Assembly (NCBI GenBank): GCA_964635965.1
Contig: CAZWQX010000015.1
Coordinates: 1-41,638, forward strand
DNA from: JAKVAV01 sp964635965
Lineage (GTDB): Bacteria > Bacteroidota > Bacteroidia > Flavobacteriales_D > Cryomorphaceae
Length of the DNA: 41,638 nt
Direction: 5' to 3'
Part shown: positions 31,788-39,882 of the stretch, in pieces
How positions within the stretch are numbered: position 1 is the first letter of the stretch
How the letters are laid out: each line of letters begins with the position of its first letter
Notes under the pieces: model-generated
Told to the model about the DNA's origin: nothing
Database searches by the model: none
What the model saw: the letters and a program-made list of their open reading frames with translations, nothing else
Translations under genes and position numbers: made by a program

Positions 31788-34004
31788 ATGAAAGGAGAAC
31801 TTGACATAGCTCAACTTGCAGCAGAATTCATCAATTCTACTTCTCAACACATTTTCCTCACTGGCAAGGCGGGAACTGGAAAGACTACATTTCTGCGCCA
31901 ACTCGGGGCTCAGACCTATAAACGACATATTGTTGTTGCACCCACGGGAATCGCAGCGCTAAATGCAGGGGGTGTTACCATTCATTCTCAGTTTCTTCTG
32001 CCTCTGGGTTCTTACATGCCTAGTGAAAAATCCGATCCGGCCCAAGGGTCCTTTTTTGATAATTCAGTTTTGGTCAGAAAGAATCCCTTAAACGCAGATA
32101 GGAAAAAAGTGCTCCGAGAAATTGATCTGCTCGTAATCGACGAGGTGAGCATGCTAAGGGCAGATATATTAGACGCAATTGACTTCCGTCTAAAATCAGC
32201 ACGAGGAAATTTCGCGAAACCGTTTGGAGGTGTTCAGTTATTACTAATCGGTTATCTTTTTCAATTACCACCAATTGTAAAAGATCAAGAGTGGCGACAG
32301 CTCAAGCAATTTTACAATTCCATCCANNNNNNNNNNNNNNNTGAATCGATGGCGCTAAAACGGTCGGGTTTCGTTTTTCTTGAATTGGAAAAGGTATACC
32401 GTCAAGAAGACCAAGAGTTTGTAGAGATTCTCAATCGATTGAGAAACAACTGCCCGACACCTGAAGATTTCAAAATATTGAACTCTCATATGGGGCAGGT
32501 AGCACCTGAAGACACTATAACCTTATGTACCCACAATGCAACTGCCGATAAAATAAACAGGGAGAAGCTGGAAAAACTCAAAGCAAAAGAGCAAAAATAC
32601 CTACCCAAAATTGAAGGAGAGTTTCCTGAACATCTTTATCCAATGTCAGAGGAATTAGCCCTAAAAGAGGGGGCTCGGGTTATGTTCATTAAGAACGATA
32701 CAATCAACTGTCTCTTTTACAATGGAAAACTTGGACGCGTGACAGGGCTTGAGGAAGAAGAGATAAAAGTTCTGTTAGATGAGGAAGATGAAGAAATAGG
32801 TGTTCAACGGATGAATTGGACCAATGCCAAATTCGTAGTAAACGAAAAAAATGAATTGGAGGAACAAATCCTGGGTAGCTTTTCTCACTTTCCGCTAAAG
32901 CATGCATGGGCGGTAACGGTTCATAAGAGCCAGGGACTCACTTTTGACAAGGCCGTGATTGATGTGGGGCGCGCATTTGCACCAGGTCAGGTATATGTTG
33001 CCTTGTCGAGACTCAGAAAACTGTCAGGGCTATACTTACGGACCGAGTTGCACACAGGGGCACTAACTTCGGACCATAAAATTGCCCAATTCACCAAAAG
33101 AAAGGACCTTCAACCAGCTTTCGATGAAGTATTAAACAGGGGTAGACAAGTCTACTTGTTAGAATTACTCGATCAGTCGTTCAGATTTGATGAAATCCCA
33201 AAAAGAATTGAATTTGTGCAGAAAAAGGCGGGGGATAAAGGAAGGTTCTCTGACCCCGCAATGAATCAAACTTTATCTGATCTGAAAAAAGCAATCGAGG
33301 ATGAATTCATAAATCTCGATAAATTCAGAAGGCAGCTACATAGCATAGTATATTCAGGCGATAATCAAAGATTGGTAGAACGGATTCAAAAGGGGTCAAA
33401 CTACTATTTAGAGTTCCTTTTTCGCATGATTCGAGCCTTCTTAAAACATCTTGTATTTGTAGAAAGCCTTTCTAAGACGGTTCAATATGTTAAGCTTCTT
33501 GGTGAAATTGATCATAGCTTGATGAACCAGATTTCCAATGTCCAACGCGTAAAATCTTTGGCCAAAGGAATTTTGGAAAATCACATTTCGGAGACCAGAG
33601 AAAGAGATCAAAAAATCAGGCTAGAGCGCCGAAGGAGAATACTCGATGAGATAAAGGTAGAATTAGAGAAAAAACCAATTAAAGACGCCTCGAGAAAAAT
33701 AAAAAAGAAGCCCGTTAAAAAAGGGGCAACCTACCAAGAAACCTACATGTTATTGAAAGAGGGAATGACCCCAAAACAAATCGCCGTTAAGAGATCACTG
33801 GCCGAATCCACAATCTGGAGTCATGTGTTGGAAGGGGTGAAAACAGAAGTACTGAAGATCGAGCAATTTATGGGCCAAGACGATATCTCAAAAGTCAGAG
33901 AAGCTCTGGAAAATCATGGAATAGGAGGCCTTCCAGCCGTCTATAAAGCGTTAAACGAAGAATATGAATATCACCAAATAAGAATGGTGGTTGCTTCACT
34001 TTAA
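31788..34004 (+). CDS. PIF1-like DNA helicase with C-terminal HTH domain, contains an assembly gap
   Basis: A superfamily 1B helicase of about 735 residues. Walker A is GKAGTGKTT (26-34), Walker B VIDEVSML (116-123), and motif III reads GYLFQLPPI (155-163), where D is normally found in place of Y156. Later motifs include a VYRQ segment, TVHKSQGLTFD and VYVALSR. The C-terminal part (about residues 640-738) has a basic stretch and a helix-turn-helix of the RecQ-C-terminal type (TYQETYMLLKEGMTPKQIAVKRSLAESTI). Fifteen Ns interrupt it between FYNSI and ESMALKRSG; relatives suggest that only about two residues are missing. Likely roles are recombination or replication; ATG 31788. Confidence 0.85.
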   Translation: MKGELDIAQLAAEFINSTSQHIFLTGKAGTGKTTFLRQLGAQTYKRHIVVAPTGIAALNAGGVTIHSQFLLPLGSYMPSEKSDPAQGSFFDNSVLVRKNPLNADRKKVLREIDLLVIDEVSMLRADILDAIDFRLKSARGNFAKPFGGVQLLLIGYLFQLPPIVKDQEWRQLKQFYNSIXXXXXXESMALKRSGFVFLELEKVYRQEDQEFVEILNRLRNNCPTPEDFKILNSHMGQVAPEDTITLCTHNATADKINREKLEKLKAKEQKYLPKIEGEFPEHLYPMSEELALKEGARVMFIKNDTINCLFYNGKLGRVTGLEEEEIKVLLDEEDEEIGVQRMNWTNAKFVVNEKNELEEQILGSFSHFPLKHAWAVTVHKSQGLTFDKAVIDVGRAFAPGQVYVALSRLRKLSGLYLRTELHTGALTSDHKIAQFTKRKDLQPAFDEVLNRGRQVYLLELLDQSFRFDEIPKRIEFVQKKAGDKGRFSDPAMNQTLSDLKKAIEDEFINLDKFRRQLHSIVYSGDNQRLVERIQKGSNYYLEFLFRMIRAFLKHLVFVESLSKTVQYVKLLGEIDHSLMNQISNVQRVKSLAKGILENHISETRERDQKIRLERRRRILDEIKVELEKKPIKDASRKIKKKPVKKGATYQETYMLLKEGMTPKQIAVKRSLAESTIWSHVLEGVKTEVLKIEQFMGQDDISKVREALENHGIGGLPAVYKALNEEYEYHQIRMVVASL
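32327..32341. other. Assembly gap (15 N) inside the helicase gene
   Basis: Fifteen Ns between ...FYNSI and ESMALKRSG. The frame is kept. In related helicases this segment reads roughly S-x-F-F-x-S/A, so the true distance may be about 6 nt. No adapter sequence is visible at either edge. Confidence 0.9.
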
Positions 34005-34032
34005 ATTCACGTTGAAATACTCTGCACCTGGG

Positions 34033-35151
34033 TTATGGTGTAAACGTATCCTCGTCTCCATTGATATCCACATCTGCGACTCTGATTATCCACTCAATAT
34101 AGCTCAATGGTGAAGTGTAAATCGGGTCAGAACTTAGTGACAAAATCCTGCAATCTATATCACCATTATTCTGGATATATTCATTCACGAGAAGAGCAGA
34201 ATGATACGGATGATGAACGATCCCTTCACCCAACAGGCCTAATTCTTCATCATAAACTGGAGGTTCATTTTCATTGGGATTCCACACATAAAGCGGTGGG
34301 TCTGATGGGTCTACTTTTTCGACCAAATCCACCTCTTCTATAACGTATTCGATCTGTTCTTGGGTAGCCTCACTTAAATTATTGATTCCTACAAACTTTG
34401 CAGCAGCTTGAAGGATACTGGGCACTTGCAAAAGAGAATCGAAATCAACGGTCTGATAGGTTGGAAATCCGAATTGGGCATTATTGAAAATATCGTCATA
34501 CCATCTGTAAAAGTTATAGGTAGACTGAGGTTTTTTTACAAGAATACCAGACACTCGAGTAGATTCTCCCATTATTCCATCCGAAATTGGATCAGCCATT
34601 TCATCGTTAAGCCCTAACCAAAGAACCAAACCTGCACCTGCAGAACTTCCATCAAGTATTATTCTAGAGTCGTCTACATTAATTTCTTCTTTGTAGTAAC
34701 GAAGCGTCTGAAGGGCCTTTTTAGCAGATCTGAAACATTGAAAAACACCTTCGTCTTCGTCGTCAAATACATCAATCAGATTATAATTAGCAGTGGCAAA
34801 TGCTATACCATTACTCAAAAGGGAATCAACCCTCTCCAGTGAGCTATTCTCTTGATAAAGGTCGTCTTTATCACCTCCAATAAATGCCCCTCCATGAAAA
34901 TGTAAAACCAAAGGAGTTGGTTCTTCAGAAGGAGGTATTACAATATCTAATTTCTCCAGTGGTCCTGTTCCGTAAGAAACGTTCCGATAAAGTGTACTGC
35001 CGTTTTCAAGCTGAATTCCAATTGTTTTAGGGTCAGAAGGAGCAGGTAAAAATCTCTTTTCTGAACCAGTATGATTAGAGGGTGTCTCATCCTCTTTTTG
35101 ACACGATATAAGAGTTAGGGAAATAAGGAAAACCGGGAGTAGCGACTTCAT
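34033..35151 (-). CDS. Alpha/beta-hydrolase lipoprotein (carboxylesterase-like)
   Basis: A 372-residue lipoprotein (lipobox ISC, Cys17) with an alpha/beta hydrolase fold: HGGAF (86-90) forms the oxyanion hole, GSSAG (168-172) carries the nucleophile Ser170, and a C-terminal HHPYHSALL segment may supply the His. It resembles BD-FAE/carboxylesterase-family esterases, which remove acyl groups from carbohydrates or small esters. It is anchored in the outer membrane or periplasm. The substrate is unknown. Transcribed alone, convergent with the helicase gene; upstream lies a 326-bp AT-rich gap with no exact promoter element. Confidence 0.82.
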   Translation of the reverse strand: MKSLLPVFLISLTLISCQKEDETPSNHTGSEKRFLPAPSDPKTIGIQLENGSTLYRNVSYGTGPLEKLDIVIPPSEEPTPLVLHFHGGAFIGGDKDDLYQENSSLERVDSLLSNGIAFATANYNLIDVFDDEDEGVFQCFRSAKKALQTLRYYKEEINVDDSRIILDGSSAGAGLVLWLGLNDEMADPISDGIMGESTRVSGILVKKPQSTYNFYRWYDDIFNNAQFGFPTYQTVDFDSLLQVPSILQAAAKFVGINNLSEATQEQIEYVIEEVDLVEKVDPSDPPLYVWNPNENEPPVYDEELGLLGEGIVHHPYHSALLVNEYIQNNGDIDCRILSLSSDPIYTSPLSYIEWIIRVADVDINGDEDTFTP

Positions 35152-35477
35152 GGCGGAATAAGGTAATTTTTTTGGTTAGAGAATAAACCTTGGTTCGTTT
35201 GGTTTTGTTCAAAGGCCTATCAAAATAGAAATTTTTTTCGTGCTTGGCGAGATTTGGAAGGTGAACGGCACTGATTATCAATTCAATCTTGTTTTCTCAA
35301 AGCCGTGTTAAATTAAAAATAGCCAGAACCAAACTGACTAATACAACAATCTGATTATATGCATTTTATAACGCATTTCTGATTTAACACCTTATAATAC
35401 ATGATATGAAAAATCACCATTTACTATTGTATTGTTAACCACGCAGTTTCGACTTGCCAGTTGCATCTCCCGCCAAA
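35152..35477. other. Gene-free stretch of 326 bp
   Basis: An AT-rich spacer between the esterase lipoprotein start and the giant secreted protein's stop. It holds one 9-bp inverted repeat (35305-35313, 35382-35390, arms 68 bp apart) and an approximate ATGC..GCAT repeat near 35359-35375. I see no gene, no strong terminator and no exact TAnnTTTG element. Confidence 0.6.
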
Positions 35478-38400
35478 CTAATTTCGGATGATGGTAATAT
35501 CTCCTGTCTCTTCAAAGGTTCTTCCTTCGAAGTCAGCACCCCTGATGATGAAGAAATAGGTACCTTCAGAACAGAATTCTCCAGATTTGTAATGTCTACC
35601 ATCCCAGGCTATAAGATGATTATTTGATTCGTAAACTATTCTTCCCCAACGGTTATACACTACCACTTCAAATTGTCTGGGTCGATCCAAATTCAATAAC
35701 CAGCTATCATTTATTCCATCTCCATTTGGGGTAAATACATTTGGTATATCAAATGAACAATCCGCAAATTCCAAGTACATCAAATCAAAAGATTCACAAC
35801 CATTGAAGTCTGTAACCGTGATGAAGATTTCTCCGGATTGAAGCGGTGAAAAGATGGAGTCCGTGGTGCTATCGGACCAGAGATACGTCGCAAATGCGGT
35901 GTCTGTGCTGATAATGTAATCCTCCAAGAAACAGAGTGCCGTATCGCCGGGAAGTTCAACATTCCTTGTCTCATAAAGAGTAACGGGTATGGCAGATGTA
36001 TCTCCTACGCAACCTTCTCTAATTCCGAAAGTAAAATACAACCCCTCTTGACTTAGTGAGGAAATTCCGTAGTTCAAGTTCGCCCCTTCTAAGATATCTC
36101 CGTCGGGAGTCAGCCACGTATAGGTTACACCGACCTCTGCATTATCTACCACGAGAATCAAGTTTTCACCCGTGCATACGGGTGCGTTTGAAAATGTCTC
36201 AGGAATTTCAGGAAAGGGAATCGGCTCAACATCGAGCGAATCCAAAGGACCCACACATAGGTCAGAATTCAAATAGACATAAAACGTTGTATCGCTTATA
36301 AATTCTTGAATGGTTATAGGATTGTCATTTGTCAGCACTTCTCCACCTGGCGACCCAACAAAATTCACTGTGAAATTGCCTCCGACTTCGAGGAGAAATT
36401 TTTCCCCTTCACAAACCGGTTGAAAAGAAAATTCAGGCAAAGGTGGTAAAGGCTCGAAGCTCAGATTTAAAATATTTGATATCAACTCACAACCATATTC
36501 ATCTATGGTGGTTACTGAAACTTCTGATGGCTCGGAAAACCAAACTTGTTGTCCTTCTCCACCAGGATTCCATAAATATGATACCAATCCTTCGGTAGCT
36601 GAAACTAAAATACTGTCGCCCTCACAGGTCGATTCAGGGTTCAATTGTTCGATTTGAACTTCGTATTCGGTTAGATTAACTTCTATTGATAGCTCGGTAG
36701 TTACATTACAACCTGTAACAATCACTGAATAGATTCCCGGTTCATCAACGACTTGGGTTGTATCATTTCCTGAAAGTGGAGGTAGCCATTCAATGGCGTC
36801 AAGTCCTGTACTGATTATTGAAATCTCCACTTCACCCCCCGGGCACAAAACTGCATTGGATCCATCGAGAAAAGGAGTAGCAAATTCAGTTATCTCAATT
36901 GTATTGGAAACCAATTCGCAGCCTTCGTAAAACTCAACTTCTGCAAAGTATAAGCCCGCCTCTTCTACATAGACACTGTTACCTTCAGAAAAAGCACCCG
37001 TTGGTCCCTGCCAAGTAACAACTCCCTCCGTGACTGTTATGAGAAGAACGCTGTCTCCCGGACATATAACTGCTTGCTCAGGTACAGTAAATACTTGTGG
37101 CGTTTGAACAGTTACTAATACGATCGAATCAACTGCCAAATTGGTACAGCCGAATTCGTTGGTAGCAAAAGACTCAATAAGATAGGTCCCTGCTCCAACC
37201 ACATACAGACTATCATCGAATGTTGCCACGGGGTCAAAATCATAATCGAGTTCTCCTTCATAGTCCAAATTCAGCACAACCGTATCTCCTGGACAATAAT
37301 TTGTTGAGCCTTCGATGGTAATGAAAGCTTCTGGAACAGGGACTAATTCAATATAAATAGAATCGGATGCGAATTGTGTAAGCGTCGTGTCTATACAAGG
37401 ATTATCAATTGATTGAAGTGATACAGAGAGATTATACCAACCCGATTCAACGGGTGATAACAAAGCGAAATTTGCAAAACCTTGAAGGTTTCCCGAGTCG
37501 CTTTCCCAATCAAACTGATATTGTTGCGTTGGATAAATCCCCAAGGAAATCGAATCGAGAAGCGTGATCTGTATGGTATCGTTGAGGCAGACCTGCAATG
37601 TATCACCCTCCGTAGGAAATGATATCAACGGAGGTAAGTCCAGAGGGACATTGTAATACTCCACGTTCACCACATTAAACTCCGTGCATCCCTCGGGGGT
37701 AGTCACAACAACAAAATATGATCCCGAAACTGAAACGTTCACTTCAGGCGCAAAAACGGGATCGTTACCGAATTGCCCGCCCGACCATTGCACAGTATAA
37801 TCACTGGGAAAATCAGCCGAGAGATCTACGGTTTCACCAGGACATAACAGGATAGGTATTGGATTAAGAGCTTGGTTATTCACTCCCTCACTATCAGTTA
37901 TGAGGGGAACTGAAGCCGCAGGATGTGCCTCGGTAACTATATCATCATTTGACGAATAGCAGCCGTCCGCAGAATTCAATGTAGCCGTTTGGACTCCAGG
38001 CTGTGTGACCAGCGAGATGGCTCCTGTAGAACCCGTAGGTGACCAAGAATAATTTGACTGAAATCCAATCGAATCCATAACAAAATTACTAGCGGTAATT
38101 GTGTAGGGCAAACAAGAAATCACAGACTCAGGACAAGGAATCGGTGGTTGCGAAGCTGTATTGTTGAATATGCAGGCATCGGGGATATTCAAATCGCACA
38201 TGCCGTTTTCCCTTTGAAAAAAATCAAATGGACTTCTGGCAGGATCTATGGCCTTGAGTGTAAAACCATCGGGACCACCACTACCCGGCAGTGATCGAAA
38301 TTTACCATAATCACTATCACCACAATGAGTGATATTCAAATTGTTGTTTTCAATCAAACCCGATAAACCATTCACCGGAACATTGGTAACCGGGACAATG

Positions 38401-39698
38401 AGACCTTCATTTTCATTGACTCCTGCCACAGCAAATAAACCGTCGCTTAATATCCCAATGGCAGTGCAGCGCTCATTGCCCCTATGTCCGAAATTTCGAG
38501 CCCACTGAAAAGCTCCTGATGACGAATAAGAAGCTAGAAAACAATCTTGGAATCCGATGGAGTTGAAGGTAGCCTCGCCATATTCGTCACTGTAATCGGT
38601 AAATGTGCATTCGAAAAATCCGGCAATAGCGATTGTACCTGAACGAATATCAATTCCCCTTGAAGACACAGGCGAATTGCTACCTTGAGAAATACCCCAA
38701 TTGTAGGTTCCATCCTGAGAATAAGACAAGAGAAATAGGGAATTGGAAAAGCCTGAAGAAAGGTTTATCGGACTTGTGCTACCAAGTAGCGTTAGTTGAA
38801 CACCGTAATCTCCTGTGAGATAAACGGAAAGACCATCAGATACCAGATCGTACGCGATGCTCTCTTCACTTCCTCCTCCCCAGCGAAACCATTCTTCGTT
38901 GCCTTCTGAGTCGTACTTAATCAGAAATAACGCGTTTTGAATTGTATTCGAATAGGTATTCTCAAAAGTGATATCACCGCTGAACTGACCCGTTGCATAA
39001 ATACCACCTGAATTGTCAATTGCCACAGCTAATCCTCGATCCAATGACTCACCTGTACCCTGCTTTGCCCAGATCTCATTTCCATCGGGATCATATTTTA
39101 CAATGAAAACATCATTCGTCCCATCTGATGCGTCCAGGCTAAGCGAACCAAACGATGCTAGTCCTGAAAACTGACCGGTTATAGCGATGTTTCCAAAATC
39201 ATCAACGGCCACGGCGTTTGCCCGGTCTGATCCTCCTGAGCTACCACCCGTCTTGGCCCATAAAGCATTTCCGTTCACATCTAACTTGGCCAAAAAAGCA
39301 TCCTGACCACCGGTTGAAGTAAGAGAAACACCGTTGCCAAAATCTATGCTTCCAGAGTAAAATCCACAAATGAGAACATTTCCTAACTGATCAACCGCAA
39401 CCCCCAATCCTCGATCAGATTGAGTACCACCAAAAGAAACGGTCCACTGAGTGGTACCGTTTGACGACACCTTGGAAACGAAAATATCCGTAAGTCCATC
39501 TACGCCTATACTGGAGCCATTTATATCAGCTACCGAACTGAAATACCCAATAGAATAGGTATTTCCTGCATCGTCGCTCACCAAGTCAAGCGTTTCATCA
39601 ACATTCCCACCCGCTTGTTTCTTTGCCCAAAGATCTTGAGAATGAAGCTGATAACTCCAAAGGAATGCAAACAATATGAAGAAAAATCGTTGCCTCAC
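35478..39698 (-). CDS. Giant T9SS type B surface protein with propeller-like and Ig-like repeats
   Basis: About 1,406 residues from a GTG at 39698, which gives a good signal peptide (RQRFFFILFAFLWSYQLHSQ). Residues about 30-470 hold repeats of SBBP/beta-propeller type (DAGNTYSIGYFSS, QLGNVLICGFYSGS, DFGNIAITGQFSG, NSGGIYATGQFSG). From about 560 to 1310 there are eight or nine Ig-like or PKD-like modules, each opening with C-P-G-D or a variant (LLCPGETVDL, NYCPGDTVVL, VICPGDSVLL, STCEGDSILV, PVCEGEKFLL, PVCTGENLIL). The end is a T9SS type B sorting domain (IPNVFTPNGDGINDSW, YNRWGRIVYES, AWDG, TYFFIIRG). It is secreted and probably an adhesin or gliding-related surface protein. Upstream starts to 39788 are TTG and unlikely. 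Confidence 0.88.
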   Translation of the reverse strand: MRQRFFFILFAFLWSYQLHSQDLWAKKQAGGNVDETLDLVSDDAGNTYSIGYFSSVADINGSSIGVDGLTDIFVSKVSSNGTTQWTVSFGGTQSDRGLGVAVDQLGNVLICGFYSGSIDFGNGVSLTSTGGQDAFLAKLDVNGNALWAKTGGSSGGSDRANAVAVDDFGNIAITGQFSGLASFGSLSLDASDGTNDVFIVKYDPDGNEIWAKQGTGESLDRGLAVAIDNSGGIYATGQFSGDITFENTYSNTIQNALFLIKYDSEGNEEWFRWGGGSEESIAYDLVSDGLSVYLTGDYGVQLTLLGSTSPINLSSGFSNSLFLLSYSQDGTYNWGISQGSNSPVSSRGIDIRSGTIAIAGFFECTFTDYSDEYGEATFNSIGFQDCFLASYSSSGAFQWARNFGHRGNERCTAIGILSDGLFAVAGVNENEGLIVPVTNVPVNGLSGLIENNNLNITHCGDSDYGKFRSLPGSGGPDGFTLKAIDPARSPFDFFQRENGMCDLNIPDACIFNNTASQPPIPCPESVISCLPYTITASNFVMDSIGFQSNYSWSPTGSTGAISLVTQPGVQTATLNSADGCYSSNDDIVTEAHPAASVPLITDSEGVNNQALNPIPILLCPGETVDLSADFPSDYTVQWSGGQFGNDPVFAPEVNVSVSGSYFVVVTTPEGCTEFNVVNVEYYNVPLDLPPLISFPTEGDTLQVCLNDTIQITLLDSISLGIYPTQQYQFDWESDSGNLQGFANFALLSPVESGWYNLSVSLQSIDNPCIDTTLTQFASDSIYIELVPVPEAFITIEGSTNYCPGDTVVLNLDYEGELDYDFDPVATFDDSLYVVGAGTYLIESFATNEFGCTNLAVDSIVLVTVQTPQVFTVPEQAVICPGDSVLLITVTEGVVTWQGPTGAFSEGNSVYVEEAGLYFAEVEFYEGCELVSNTIEITEFATPFLDGSNAVLCPGGEVEISIISTGLDAIEWLPPLSGNDTTQVVDEPGIYSVIVTGCNVTTELSIEVNLTEYEVQIEQLNPESTCEGDSILVSATEGLVSYLWNPGGEGQQVWFSEPSEVSVTTIDEYGCELISNILNLSFEPLPPLPEFSFQPVCEGEKFLLEVGGNFTVNFVGSPGGEVLTNDNPITIQEFISDTTFYVYLNSDLCVGPLDSLDVEPIPFPEIPETFSNAPVCTGENLILVVDNAEVGVTYTWLTPDGDILEGANLNYGISSLSQEGLYFTFGIREGCVGDTSAIPVTLYETRNVELPGDTALCFLEDYIISTDTAFATYLWSDSTTDSIFSPLQSGEIFITVTDFNGCESFDLMYLEFADCSFDIPNVFTPNGDGINDSWLLNLDRPRQFEVVVYNRWGRIVYESNNHLIAWDGRHYKSGEFCSEGTYFFIIRGADFEGRTFEETGDITIIRN

Positions 39699-39882
39699 TA
39701 CGATTTCTATTTGGTGGTTTTCGGTGGACAAGATGAAATTAAATCTATTCTGTTCGAGTGACCAATAAATGCGGTCAAATTGTCGCAATTATTGATTTCC
39801 TACTGCCATAATTTCTGATTTTTAGATAAATACAGCATCGGCCCGAAAATTGAAAGATAAGATGAGATTTAGAATTACAGAT

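Noticed and set aside
35305..35390. 9-bp inverted repeat GTGTTAAAT/ATTTAACAC in the 326-bp gap
   Set aside because: Arms are 68 bp apart and AT-rich; several such matches are expected by chance.
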